Assembly (NCBI GenBank): GCA_025808415.1
Contig: CP075525.1
Span: 3,581,501-3,645,500, forward strand
DNA: 64,000 nucleotides
From: Cyclobacteriaceae bacterium
Lineage (GTDB): Bacteria; Bacteroidota; Bacteroidia; Cytophagales; Cyclobacteriaceae
Direction of reading: 5' to 3'
Positions 25,538 to 34,495 of the stretch are shown in pieces. The first letter of the stretch is position 1, and each line of letters opens with the position of its first letter. The position numbers and the translations under genes are program-made. Below the pieces are notes generated by a model, which worked only from the letters and a program-made list of their open reading frames with translations, was not told the DNA's origin and did not search any database.

Positions 25538-26434
25538 ATGGCCACCACCACCGATTACCTTAAACTTCACTTTATTGTATTCCTATGGGGGTTTACAGCT
25601 ATACTCGGCCTGTTAATTTCCATCCCTACAGTTGAGATGGTGTTTTACAGAACCCTGCTTGCCGCATTAGGCATGGGTGTGTTTATGGCTTGGTCAAAAG
25701 GCTCTTTTAAGGTATCAAAAAGCGATGGGATCAAATTACTGCTGATTGGTTTTATTGTATGCTTGCATTGGTTGGCATTTTTTGGATCAGCCCGGGCCTC
25801 CAATGCTTCCGTAAGTTTGGTTGGGTTTGCTACCAACTCCCTTTGGGCAGCTTTATTAGAACCCTGGATGAACCGAAACCGTGTGAAGAAGTTTGAGTTA
25901 TTGCTGGGCATAGTTGTTATCGTTGGTTTGTACGTTATCTTCTCATTTAATTTCGAATACAAACTTGGGTTGGCATTGGGTATCGCTGCGGGTTTTTCTG
26001 CCGCACTTTTTTCAGTGCTAAATGCTAAAATGGTAAGGCGTGTTGATTCTTATGCCATAACTTTTTATGAAATGGTTGGGGCATTTATCGCCACTGCGGT
26101 TTTCTTGCCCATTTATAAACATACGCTGGCTGCAGGCGAACTGAAACTTATCCCCTCGTTAATGGATTGGGTTTACATTGCTTTGTTGGCCTGGGTGTGT
26201 ACCGTTTACGCATTCTCCATGGCCGTTAAATTGATGAAAAAACTTTCTGTTTTCTTTATCCAGCTTACCTTAAATCTCGAACCGGTTTACGGAATCATCA
26301 TGGCACTGATTATACTTGGTGATTCAGAAAAAATGGGCTTTAACTTTTATGTTGGAACGCTCATCATCATCAGTGCTGTTGCCTCCTATCCGTGGCTGAA
26401 AAAGAGGTTTGATAAGCCTGCTTTTATGCGTTAA
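25538..26434 (+). CDS. EamA-family (DMT) transporter
   Basis: 298 residues starting directly after the lptG stop codon. Ten predicted membrane helices in two EamA repeats (FIVFLWGFTAILGLLI ... GSARASNASVSLVGFATNSLWAALLEP, and the second from ~140, GLALGIAAGFSAALFSVLNAKMVRR ... LNLEPVYGIIMALIILGD). Family members export amino acids, nucleotides or other metabolites; the substrate is not deducible. Its end overlaps convergent ispE by 4 bases. Confidence 0.85.
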   Translation: MATTTDYLKLHFIVFLWGFTAILGLLISIPTVEMVFYRTLLAALGMGVFMAWSKGSFKVSKSDGIKLLLIGFIVCLHWLAFFGSARASNASVSLVGFATNSLWAALLEPWMNRNRVKKFELLLGIVVIVGLYVIFSFNFEYKLGLALGIAAGFSAALFSVLNAKMVRRVDSYAITFYEMVGAFIATAVFLPIYKHTLAAGELKLIPSLMDWVYIALLAWVCTVYAFSMAVKLMKKLSVFFIQLTLNLEPVYGIIMALIILGDSEKMGFNFYVGTLIIISAVASYPWLKKRFDKPAFMR

Positions 26435-27237
26435 AGTTGTCCTGACCAATACACCGCATGTGGGTAATCCGCCCTTAAATCAACCGGGTGCGCAAAAATG
26501 CCATACACGCTTGAACCGGAACCACTCATGCATGCATATTGTGCCCCCGCATCGTAGAGGGTTTGTTTGATGGAAGCAATTGCAGGAAATTTTTGGAATA
26601 CCGATTCCTCGAAATCATTTTTTAAATATGCCCGCCAATGTTCAATTTCCATTTTTAGTACGGCCTTAAGTTCCCTTTCAGGCTTTGCAGGCTTCACCAT
26701 GGCATAAGCATGGGCTGTGGAAACATGAATACCCGGCTTAATCACCACCAGGTACTTTCCTTGTAGATTAATTTCAACTTGCTGCAAAATCTCCCCACGG
26801 CCTGTGCCTATCATGGGCTTGTTTTCTATAAAAAAAGCACAATCGCTGCCCAGTTGTGCTGCATATTCCATCAGTTTGCCTGTGGAAAGTTTTAACTGGA
26901 ATACCTCATTAATCAAAACGAGAGCTGTTGCTGCATCGGAGGAGCCACCCCCCAGGCCTGCACCCATGGGAATAATTTTGTGCAAGTGCATGGCGAGTGG
27001 CCCAAGGTGGAAATCATGTTGCAGTAAGTTGAATGCTTTCACACAAAGGTTGTCGTCCGGGCTGTCCGGAATAGGAATGCCCGTACTCACAAATGAAAAT
27101 TTATCCGCTGGAACAACCTCAAGAATATCCGTCCACGGAACGGGGTAAAAACATGTTTCAATAGCATGGTACCCATCCGGCCTTTTCGACAGGATATGTA
27201 GCCCCAGGTTGATTTTACACGGTGGAAATGAAACCAT
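26431..27237 (-). CDS. ispE: 4-diphosphocytidyl-2-C-methyl-D-erythritol kinase
   Basis: 268 residues, slightly shorter than E. coli IspE (283). A GHMP kinase of the MEP isoprenoid pathway. The N-terminus SFPPCKINLGLHILSKRPDGYH holds the conserved lysine and Asp/Gly-Tyr-His; the ATP loop is IPMGAGLGGGSSDAATAL (~90-107), and MSGSGSSVYGIF is the C-terminal GHMP motif. 48 bases downstream of fabI and probably co-transcribed. Confidence 0.95.
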   Translation of the reverse strand: MVSFPPCKINLGLHILSKRPDGYHAIETCFYPVPWTDILEVVPADKFSFVSTGIPIPDSPDDNLCVKAFNLLQHDFHLGPLAMHLHKIIPMGAGLGGGSSDAATALVLINEVFQLKLSTGKLMEYAAQLGSDCAFFIENKPMIGTGRGEILQQVEINLQGKYLVVIKPGIHVSTAHAYAMVKPAKPERELKAVLKMEIEHWRAYLKNDFEESVFQKFPAIASIKQTLYDAGAQYACMSGSGSSVYGIFAHPVDLRADYPHAVYWSGQL

Positions 27238-27285
27238 ACGCCATTCACCCGATACCTGAACAATCAGGCAAACGGAAAAAAGATT

Positions 27286-28098
27286 TTATTTTGTCAGGCG
27301 ATCAATCAGGTCCTCGGTTATTCCGGTTGAGGAGAACCCGCCATCGTGCATCAGGTTCTGCATGGTCACCATCCGGGAGTAATCCGAAAACATCAGCACA
27401 ATGTAATTGGCACAATCTTCGGCCGTTGCATTGCCCAAAGGCGACATCATTTGGGCATAATCGTAGAACACATCAAAACCTGAAATGCCTGCACCGGCAG
27501 TTGTTTTGGTTGGCGACTGTGAAATAGTGTTAACCCTTACATTCTTCAGTTTGGCAAACCGGTAACCGTAGCTTCTGGCTATGGATTCAAGTACCGATTT
27601 AGCCTGGGCCATATCAGAGTAATCGGGGAATGTACGCTGTGCCGCGATATACGACAACGCTACTATGGAACCCCATTCGTTCATGGCATCGGTTTTTTCT
27701 GCCGTTTGCATAACCTTATGAAAAGACAGGCCGGATATATCAAGGGTTTTTAAAAACCAGTCGTAATTCAGGTCACCATAAGCTTTATCTTTCCGCACGT
27801 TGGGGCTCATGCCAATGGAGTGCAGCACAAAATCAAGCTTACCACCCAGCACCTCTATTGACTTTGTAAAAAGTGTATTGAGGTCCTGCTCCGATGTTGC
27901 ATCGGCTGGGATAATCTCGGCATTACACATTTTGGCCAGTTCGTTTATCTTTCCCATGCGCATGGCAATGGGTGCATTGGTGAGGGTAAAACTACCTCCC
28001 TCTTCTTTTACTTTTAGGGCAGTTTTCCACGCTATTGAGTTTTCATCAAGGGCACCGAAAATAATGCCGCGCTTTCCTTTTAATAAATTATAGGCCAT
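27286..28098 (-). CDS. fabI: Enoyl-[acyl-carrier-protein] reductase (NADH)
   Basis: 270 residues. It carries out the last reduction of each fatty-acid elongation cycle. SDR fold with the divergent FabI cofactor loop (GKRGIIFGALDENSIAWKTA, ~7-26). The catalytic set is YSDMAQAK (Tyr-x6-Lys) near residue 160, preceded by SYIAAQRTFPD, where FabI enzymes keep an extra tyrosine. The DGGFSSTGITED tail is also typical. First gene of the fabI-ispE unit with its own promoter. Confidence 0.95.
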   Translation of the reverse strand: MAYNLLKGKRGIIFGALDENSIAWKTALKVKEEGGSFTLTNAPIAMRMGKINELAKMCNAEIIPADATSEQDLNTLFTKSIEVLGGKLDFVLHSIGMSPNVRKDKAYGDLNYDWFLKTLDISGLSFHKVMQTAEKTDAMNEWGSIVALSYIAAQRTFPDYSDMAQAKSVLESIARSYGYRFAKLKNVRVNTISQSPTKTTAGAGISGFDVFYDYAQMMSPLGNATAEDCANYIVLMFSDYSRMVTMQNLMHDGGFSSTGITEDLIDRLTK

Positions 28099-28112
28099 GG
28101 TTAAAAATTTTC

Positions 28113-28144
28113 TAAAAGTATCCTAATTCTCATTGTCAGACAAT
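28113..28144 (-). promoter_or_regulatory. Putative fabI promoter
   Basis: On the minus strand: ATTG (28144-28141), a 20-nt spacer, TACTTTTA (28120-28113). This is one mismatch in each box from the TTTG / TAnnTTTG consensus with ideal spacing, 15 bases before the fabI ATG. Confidence 0.45.
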
Positions 28145-28175
28145 AGGCAAATCAACCCATAAAAACCGGCTAAAT

Positions 28176-28208
28176 CTTGCGTTACCTTCAGATTTATTAC
28201 TAATTTTA
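28176..28208 (+). promoter_or_regulatory. Putative promoter of the zinc-ribbon membrane protein gene
   Basis: CTTG (28176-28179), 21-nt spacer, TAATTTTA (28201-28208); each box has one mismatch to the Bacteroidota consensus. The ATG is at 28232. Confidence 0.35.
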
Positions 28209-28231
28209 TTCTACCCTAAACCCCACGAATT

Positions 28232-28966
28232 ATGGATGTTCCACATCAATTCCTCGACTCCTGGAGTTATTATATGTACCTGGGAGCAATCGCTTTCATT
28301 GTTCTTGGCTTACTTATCCTTGGCTACCACGAGTTTCGTATTTTAATTATCAAGGATTTAAAAGAGAAATACGATTACGTTAACCTGAACGAGATAAAAT
28401 TCTTTTGGTATGCCATTATTGCCTTTATCGTTGCTGGCTTCATGTTTTTCAACACACTGGCTACCGATATGATCCACAAAAGCGGTATGACATGGTTCTA
28501 TGTCAGGTTGTTTATTACTACCAGTTTTGCCATCATTTTCTATTTTATATTCTTTAGTGCGGTACGCATTTACTACCCCAGGTTTGTAGAAAAACGGTTA
28601 AGAAAGCTGCGCAACAAACCACGTAAATCACCGGAAGGAAACCTGATGCGCAAATTAACCGAACAGGAAGAAGATGCGCACCTGGAAGAGAGCATGATTG
28701 AGGAAGAACTTTTTCACTCCATTGATTACGATGTATGGATTGATGAGAAAACCGGCTACAAGAAAATTGAAAAGTACTTTGCTTACCAGCATTCAGAAGA
28801 ATGCCCCGAATGCGGATACTACACCCTGCGGATTGACCGGGAAGAGCTTGAGAAGGCGCCTACTATGGAAGAGACCGGTTTGTTCATCAAACACTTTCAG
28901 TGCAGCTATTGTAACCACCGCGAAGGTCGTGAACAAATATTGGCCAAACTTTCCACTAACGTTTAA
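28232..28966 (+). CDS. Membrane protein with C-terminal zinc ribbon, function unknown
   Basis: 244 residues; I recognise no named family. Three hydrophobic helices at ~15-32, 57-77 and 90-112 are followed by a basic cytoplasmic linker (RLRKLRNKPRKS) and an acidic stretch. The C-terminal ~50 residues contain CPECGYYT and, 28 residues on, CSYCNHRE: two CxxC pairs spaced as in zinc ribbons. Such a layout suggests a membrane-anchored protein that binds nucleic acid or another protein on the cytoplasmic side, but this is inference. A hairpin terminator follows. Confidence 0.75.
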   Translation: MDVPHQFLDSWSYYMYLGAIAFIVLGLLILGYHEFRILIIKDLKEKYDYVNLNEIKFFWYAIIAFIVAGFMFFNTLATDMIHKSGMTWFYVRLFITTSFAIIFYFIFFSAVRIYYPRFVEKRLRKLRNKPRKSPEGNLMRKLTEQEEDAHLEESMIEEELFHSIDYDVWIDEKTGYKKIEKYFAYQHSEECPECGYYTLRIDREELEKAPTMEETGLFIKHFQCSYCNHREGREQILAKLSTNV

Positions 28967-28987
28967 ATACGCAAACATTATCGATTG

Positions 28988-29023
28988 GCTGCGGTTAAAA
29001 GTTATCTTTGCCGCAGCTTTTTT
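28988..29023 (+). terminator. Terminator hairpin overlapping the murI promoter
   Basis: GCTGCGG (28988-28994) and CCGCAGC (29011-29017) form a perfect 7-bp stem followed by six T residues, which end at the base before the murI ATG. It would stop transcripts of the upstream membrane-protein gene. Confidence 0.6.
29003..29010 (+). promoter_or_regulatory. Putative murI -7 box inside the terminator loop
   Basis: TATCTTTG matches TAnnTTTG exactly and lies in the 16-nt loop of the hairpin at 28988-29023. Transcription from it would begin near 29017, giving an almost leaderless murI mRNA that lacks the left arm of the hairpin. No good -33 box at the standard spacing. Confidence 0.45.
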
Positions 29024-29833
29024 ATGCTCCTGAATCCCGAACAACCAGTTGGTATTTTTGATAGTGGTATTGGCGGCTTAACAGTAGCCCACGCCATCCG
29101 AAAAGAATTACCGCATGAAAATATTGTTTACTTTGGTGATACTGCTCACCTGCCTTATGGCGATAAATCAGAAGCTGCCATACAGGCTTACTCCGTTAAA
29201 ATTGCCGATGCGTTATTAAAGAAAGGTTGTAAAGTAATTGTTATTGCCTGCAACTCGGCCAGTTCAGCAGCTTACGAGTTATTAAAGGAATATGCAAGGT
29301 ATGTAAAGATTATTAATGTGATCGACCCTATGATTGAATTGGTGGCAAATAAATTTGCCCATCAATCAATTGGCTTGATTGGAACAAAACGCACCATACA
29401 ATCGGGCGTCTATGCCAGAAAAATAACTGAATTGAACAAGGGCATAACCCTTCACTCGCTGGCTACACCACTACTTGCTCCCATGATTGAAGAGGGTTTT
29501 TTCGACAATAAAATCAGTCATGAAATTATCGCCCAGTACTTAGCTGATCCTGAATTAAAAAACATAGAAGCGCTCATCCTGGCATGCACACATTATCCGT
29601 TAATTAAAACAGCGATAAACGAATACTACAGGAATCAAATGACCATCCTGGACTCATCAGAAGTGGTGGCGATGGCCTTGGGGAAGTATCTGACACAAGA
29701 AAAATTATTAAACACAAACGGGGGCGACCATCATGAATTTTTAGTGTCAGACTATACGGACTCCTTCGAAGCCTCTACCCGTATTTTCTTTCACAAGCCT
29801 GTTCATCTGGAGCGTTATCCCTTATGGGGCTAA
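29024..29833 (+). CDS. murI: Glutamate racemase
   Basis: 269 residues from the ATG at 29024; a TTG 39 bases upstream would put start and extension inside the terminator hairpin. It makes D-glutamate for peptidoglycan. IGIFDSGIGGLTV at the N-terminus, catalytic cysteines in VIACNSASSAA (~74) and LILACTHYPLI (~183), and YFGDTAHLPYG (~38). A single gene between the zinc-ribbon protein and the TPR kinase. Confidence 0.94.
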   Translation: MLLNPEQPVGIFDSGIGGLTVAHAIRKELPHENIVYFGDTAHLPYGDKSEAAIQAYSVKIADALLKKGCKVIVIACNSASSAAYELLKEYARYVKIINVIDPMIELVANKFAHQSIGLIGTKRTIQSGVYARKITELNKGITLHSLATPLLAPMIEEGFFDNKISHEIIAQYLADPELKNIEALILACTHYPLIKTAINEYYRNQMTILDSSEVVAMALGKYLTQEKLLNTNGGDHHEFLVSDYTDSFEASTRIFFHKPVHLERYPLWG

Positions 29834-29950
29834 GCTTAACCCATGTATTGTTTTAATTGAATTTTTGAAAAAAAATCCGCTTTTAATTGGCATTTTTATG
29901 AATTGATGAAAAGACCATTAACCTTAACAATCAGTTAATACGGCATTCAA

Positions 29951-32011
29951 ATGAGGCATTTTATCGTCTATAGTGCAGTTTTGCTTTTTCTCATAAAGGT
30001 ATCATCCGTCATTGGCCAGTCGAATGCTTATTTGGATAGCCTGGAGCGCGGACTGGCTGTTAAAATGCCCGATACAGCCCGTGTAAGTTTATTACTGTCC
30101 CTGGCAAATTCATATACCTTTAAAGACTTTTCGAAAAGCCTTGCCTATGCGCGCGAAGCCTCTGCATTGGCAGAAAAAACAGGCAGTCGCGATTTGAAAT
30201 TAACCGCCTACCGATCCCTCGGTTTGATCAATCATTTAGGTGGCGATTTCACAACAGCCCTAACCCTTGAAACAAAAGCACTTCAAATTGGCATTGAAAA
30301 GAAAGACTCAACCGAAATTGGCAGGAGCTACAGCAACATAGGCAATTACTATTATGAATTAGGTGTTTATGATGACGCCTATTTTTATTTAACTACCGCC
30401 TACAGCATCCTTAATGCAGGTACCATTTCCAAGAATGACTCGATACTTATGAACATTGTCATTCATAATGTAGGCAGGGTATTTAAGGAAATGGGGCAAT
30501 TTGAAACCGCCTTGCAACACTTGCGCCTGGCACAGAAAGTCAGTAAAAAACTTGGCGACACCGAAGGAAACCCTTACGCCCTGGATGAAATCGGTGACGT
30601 TATGTTGCGTATTGGCAAATACGATTCAGCATTGATTTACCTGCAGCAGGCTGTGCGTGAAACCAACCAATTGCTGGCGGGTGACCCTGAAAATATTGTT
30701 AAAGAGCTCCGCACCAGAACACTGATAAAGATCGCCCGGGTATATATGTTCCTTAAAGAATTCGACAATGCCCTGGCGTATTATGATTCAACCGCCCGGT
30801 TGCACGAGCTCACTAACAATCAGTTTGGCATAGCCGAAGTTGAACTGGGCCGCGGAACCCTTTTCCTGAATCAAGGCAATTACATAGAGGCCGAAAATCA
30901 TTTTGATATAGCACTGGAAGCCGCCAAAAAACTGCACGCCAAAATATTGGAGATAAATTGTTATAACGAGCTGGCAAAACTTTGGGAAAGTAAAGGTGAG
31001 TACAAACGATCGCTTGAGTTTTTTAAAAAATACAAAGCCTTAAACGATAGTTTGTTTAGCGAGGAAATGCAGCAAAAACTTTTTCGCGACCAGGTACGCT
31101 TTGCTACCGCTTCTAAAGATGAACAAATTCAATCACTCACCCGATTGGAAGAGTTTAGAAAAGCAGAAATGAAACGTCAGGAATTTATCAGCAATGTATT
31201 GGTGGTAGTGATGGCCTTGGTAGTAATACTGCTGGTAACCGTTTACCGCAGCGGACAGCGAAGAAAACGCATTAATGAGTTGTTGCTTCAACACCAGGAA
31301 GACATGGAAAAGCGTAGCGTTGAACTGGAGCAGCTAAACCAGGTAAAAGATAAGTTCTTTTCGATTATCTCACACGACCTACGCTCGCCTATCAACGCCC
31401 TGGCCGGCTTACTTGACCTGATGGATAAAGGTGCCATCCGTAATGAAGAAATGCCGATGGCCATAAAAGAACTGAGGACCCGCTTTAACCATACAAGAAC
31501 TTTACTTAACAACCTGCTTGACTGGACACTGCTGCAAATGGATAAAATCAATTTGCAACCGGCCAAAATAAACCTGAAAAATTTAACAGACGAAAATATT
31601 GAACTCATTCAATCCCTTCAGTCGAAAGAAATCAAATTCATGAATGAAGTTTCCCCGCAAGCCAATGCCTATGCCGATAGCAATACCATTAACCTGGTTA
31701 TCCGAAACCTCATCAGCAATGCATTGAAATTCACCAACGAAGGGGGCGAAATAAAAATTTCAGCGGAAGAAAAAGCCAACGAATGGGTGGTTTCTGTGAG
31801 CGACAATGGCGTGGGCATGAAACCTGAGGTAGTCTCGATGCTTTTTGATAAAATTAACCCCTACAGCACCCGGGGAACAGCTAATGAAAAAGGCACAGGG
31901 TTAGGCCTTATCCTGTGCAAAGAGTTTGTGGAGAAAAACAACGGACGCATTTGGGTTGAAAGTGAAGAAGGAAAAGGAAGTACCTTCTGGTTTACCCTGC
32001 CCAAGGCCTGA
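29951..32011 (+). CDS. TPR-domain sensor histidine kinase
   Basis: 686 residues. Signal peptide (~1-22, cleavage near VIGQS), then about seven periplasmic TPR units to ~residue 380. A membrane helix at ~415-436 (VLVVVMALVVILLVTVY) leads to a coiled coil. The HisKA domain has FFSIISHDLRSPINALAGLL with His475 as the likely phosphoacceptor. The HATPase_c domain has NLISNALKFTNEGG (N box), SVSDNGVGM (G1) and GTGLGLILCKEFVEKNNG (G2). A complete kinase of the Bacteroidota TPR class; no response regulator is adjacent, so the partner is elsewhere. Confidence 0.9.
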   Translation: MRHFIVYSAVLLFLIKVSSVIGQSNAYLDSLERGLAVKMPDTARVSLLLSLANSYTFKDFSKSLAYAREASALAEKTGSRDLKLTAYRSLGLINHLGGDFTTALTLETKALQIGIEKKDSTEIGRSYSNIGNYYYELGVYDDAYFYLTTAYSILNAGTISKNDSILMNIVIHNVGRVFKEMGQFETALQHLRLAQKVSKKLGDTEGNPYALDEIGDVMLRIGKYDSALIYLQQAVRETNQLLAGDPENIVKELRTRTLIKIARVYMFLKEFDNALAYYDSTARLHELTNNQFGIAEVELGRGTLFLNQGNYIEAENHFDIALEAAKKLHAKILEINCYNELAKLWESKGEYKRSLEFFKKYKALNDSLFSEEMQQKLFRDQVRFATASKDEQIQSLTRLEEFRKAEMKRQEFISNVLVVVMALVVILLVTVYRSGQRRKRINELLLQHQEDMEKRSVELEQLNQVKDKFFSIISHDLRSPINALAGLLDLMDKGAIRNEEMPMAIKELRTRFNHTRTLLNNLLDWTLLQMDKINLQPAKINLKNLTDENIELIQSLQSKEIKFMNEVSPQANAYADSNTINLVIRNLISNALKFTNEGGEIKISAEEKANEWVVSVSDNGVGMKPEVVSMLFDKINPYSTRGTANEKGTGLGLILCKEFVEKNNGRIWVESEEGKGSTFWFTLPKA

Positions 32012-32040
32012 TTTTACAAGTGCTTGACCCTACCAAACTG

Positions 32041-32059
32041 ACGCTACAAGCGTACTTTT
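32041..32059 (+). terminator. Possible terminator after the TPR kinase
   Basis: ACGCT-ACA-AGCGT forms a 5-bp stem with a 3-nt loop followed by ACTTTTT. It is short but correctly placed, 30 bases after the stop codon and upstream of the next promoter. Confidence 0.4.
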
Positions 32060-32075
32060 TGAGCTGATTTTCAAT

Positions 32076-32107
32076 ATTGATAGGATGCCCGAATAACCGT
32101 AACTTTG
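32076..32107 (+). promoter_or_regulatory. Putative promoter of the PurF-like gene
   Basis: ATTG (32076-32079), 20-nt spacer, TAACTTTG (32100-32107), an exact -7 box. Transcription would start near 32114, about 12 bases before the ATG. Confidence 0.5.
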
Positions 32108-32125
32108 TGCCTTAATGGAGCACCA

Positions 32126-34000
32126 ATGAGTGATCAAATCCTTCACGAATGCGGAATTGCCCTGATCCGCTTGCGTAAACCCCTATCCTATTATATCGAA
32201 AAATATGGCCCTACCTACGGCATGAACAAAATGTTCATACTGATGGAAAAACAACATAACCGGGGGCAGGATGGTGCAGGTATAGCCAATATCAAAATCG
32301 ACCTGGAGGCAGGCCGCAGGTATATTAGTCGTTATCGATCCGTAAAGCAACAACCCGTTGCATCACTTTTTAAGAAAATAGGCAAGAAGTACCGTAAAGC
32401 ACAAAAAGAAGGAAAAGAAAAATTCAGGGACGAAAAGTGGCTTAAAGAAAACGTAGCCTTTACCGGAGAGCTTTGGTTAGGCCATCTTCGGTATGGCACC
32501 CACGGCATAAACAGTATTGAAAGTGTTCACCCGTTTCTTCGCCAAAATAACTGGCGCAGCCGTAACCTGGTTATGGCCGGTAATTTCAACATGACCAACG
32601 TTGATGAACTTTTTGATATCCTTATCGGCATTGGGCAACACCCAAAAGAAAAAGTTGACACGGTAACCGTAATGGAAAAAATCGGTCACTTTCTGGATGA
32701 GGAGGTCCAAAGCTTGTTTGAACTTTATAAAGATAAATACAGCAATAAAGAGATTTCTGAAATCATTGAAAACGAGATTGACCTGCACCGTGTATTAAAA
32801 AGAGCCTGCAAAGATTTTGATGGCGGGTATGCCATGGCCGGATTAACCGGATCAGGATCATCTTTTGTAGTGCGCGACCCCAACGGCATTCGCCCCGCCT
32901 ACTATTATGCCGATGATGAAGTGATCGTTGTTGCTTCGGAAAAACCTGCCATAAAAACTGCCTTCAACATCGACTATAATCAAATTGAAGAAATCAAGCC
33001 GGGACATGCACTGATTATTACCAAAGCCGGGGAGTATGCCCAGCATGAAGTGATCAGGGCGAGCGAAAAAAAATCCTGCAGTTTTGAACGCATTTATTTT
33101 TCGCGCGGAAACGATCCGGATATTTACCAGGAACGTAAAAAGCTTGGCCGCCTGCTAGTGCCCCAGGTGTTGCGCGCCATTCATTTTGATTTAAAGAATA
33201 CCGTTTTCTCCTACATACCCAATACAGCCGAAACAGCTTTTTATGGACTAATGGCCGGAGTGGAAGATTACCTGATCAACAAGCAAAAAGAAATTATCCT
33301 GGAAGGAAAGCCATCAGTAGATCCTATTGAGGATATACTTTCGTTCCGGCCACGCATTGAAAAAATAGTGTTGAAAGACGCCAAGCTGCGAACTTTTATT
33401 ACCGATGACCAGCACCGCGATGACCTTGTGGCCCACGTTTACGATACCACTTACGAAGTAGTAAACCGCGGAAAAGACACCTTGGTTGTTATTGACGACT
33501 CCATAGTGCGTGGCACCACCCTCGAAAAAAGTATCCTTACGCTTCTCGACAAACTAGGGCCAAAGAAAATCGTTATTGTTTCTTCCGCACCGCAAATCCG
33601 CTTTCCGGATTGCTATGGTATTGATATGAGCCGGATGAGCGATTTCGTGGCATTCCGCGCCATGATTGAACTGCTTAAAGAAACCGGAAGGGACTACATG
33701 CTCGGAGAGGTATATGACCAATGCATACAATCTAACGGTGATGAAAATTACGTGAAAAAACTCTACGAGCAATTCTCCGATGATGAGTTGTCCGCTAAAA
33801 TCGCTGACATCATCCGGCCAAAAACACTTCGGGCCGAAGTAGAAGTTGTATTCCAAACGGTTGACAACCTGCATAAAGCTTGCCCCGGGCACTTGGGCGA
33901 CTGGTACTTTACCGGTAATTACCCTACCCGCGGAGGCATGAAGGTGGCTAACCGTGCATTCGTCAACTACATGGAAGGCAAGTTGGTGCGGGCATACTAA
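32126..34000 (+). CDS. Amidophosphoribosyltransferase-like protein, long form
   Basis: 624 residues from the ATG at 32126, against ~470-505 for ordinary PurF. The N-terminal half is a class II glutamine amidotransferase: Cys9 in LHECGIALI would become the nucleophile after loss of the propeptide, then HNRGQDGAGIA and LWLGHLRYGTHG. A basic insertion (~65-105, KKIGKKYRKAQKEGKEK) and further helical segments account for the extra length. The C-terminal phosphoribosyltransferase half has the PRPP motif VVIDDSIVRGTTLEKS (~453). It may make phosphoribosylamine; whether it is the main PurF or a paralogue cannot be told here, as no other pur genes are nearby. Confidence 0.85.
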   Translation: MSDQILHECGIALIRLRKPLSYYIEKYGPTYGMNKMFILMEKQHNRGQDGAGIANIKIDLEAGRRYISRYRSVKQQPVASLFKKIGKKYRKAQKEGKEKFRDEKWLKENVAFTGELWLGHLRYGTHGINSIESVHPFLRQNNWRSRNLVMAGNFNMTNVDELFDILIGIGQHPKEKVDTVTVMEKIGHFLDEEVQSLFELYKDKYSNKEISEIIENEIDLHRVLKRACKDFDGGYAMAGLTGSGSSFVVRDPNGIRPAYYYADDEVIVVASEKPAIKTAFNIDYNQIEEIKPGHALIITKAGEYAQHEVIRASEKKSCSFERIYFSRGNDPDIYQERKKLGRLLVPQVLRAIHFDLKNTVFSYIPNTAETAFYGLMAGVEDYLINKQKEIILEGKPSVDPIEDILSFRPRIEKIVLKDAKLRTFITDDQHRDDLVAHVYDTTYEVVNRGKDTLVVIDDSIVRGTTLEKSILTLLDKLGPKKIVIVSSAPQIRFPDCYGIDMSRMSDFVAFRAMIELLKETGRDYMLGEVYDQCIQSNGDENYVKKLYEQFSDDELSAKIADIIRPKTLRAEVEVVFQTVDNLHKACPGHLGDWYFTGNYPTRGGMKVANRAFVNYMEGKLVRAY

Positions 34001-34090
34001 CCCGTTCAGCTTACCAACAAAAAAGCTACTCCAACACATCTCCTTAACACCTTAAAGTTTGTTACTTTAGTAGCCTAACCTGGTAATGTA

Positions 34091-34495
34091 ATGAACTATT
34101 GGCTATTGAAAACTGAGCCCGAAACCTATTCGTGGGCGAACCTGGTGCATGATAAAAAAACAGTTTGGGACGGGGTAAAGAATTTTCAGGCGCGCAAAAA
34201 CCTGAACACGATGAAAACCGGTGATCGTGTATTCATCTACCATACCGGAGATGAGAAAGCCATTGTAGGCATTGCCATGATTAAAAAAGAAGCCTACCCC
34301 GACCCTAAAGACAAAGAATGGGTTGTAGTAGAACTTGCACCTGAAAAAGAACTAAAACGTGCTGTTACCTTAGCAGAAGTTAAGGCCGACAAGAAATTGG
34401 GCGGTATGGCCTTGGTTAAATACGCCAGGCTTTCGGTGCAGCCCGTTATGCAGGAAGAATTCGACAGAATACTTGAGCTAAGCAACAAAAAATGA
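34091..34495 (+). CDS. EVE-domain protein
   Basis: 134 residues, a single EVE domain (NYWLLKTEPETYSWANL, VWDGVKNFQARKNLNTMKTGDRVFIYHTGDEKAIVGIA). This PUA-like fold binds modified bases in DNA or RNA and is related to YTH domains. The family is widespread as a stand-alone gene and its role in most bacteria is undefined. The stop overlaps the start of the next gene by 4 bases (ATGA). Confidence 0.9.
   Translation: MNYWLLKTEPETYSWANLVHDKKTVWDGVKNFQARKNLNTMKTGDRVFIYHTGDEKAIVGIAMIKKEAYPDPKDKEWVVVELAPEKELKRAVTLAEVKADKKLGGMALVKYARLSVQPVMQEEFDRILELSNKK

Noticed and set aside
28985..29023. TTG start for murI with a 13-residue extension
   Set aside because: The extension is encoded by the terminator hairpin and T-run; MurI homology begins after the ATG at 29024.
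29826..29842. GGGCTAAGCTTAACCC near-palindrome after murI as terminator
   Set aside because: The arms meet with almost no loop, so a stable RNA hairpin is doubtful.
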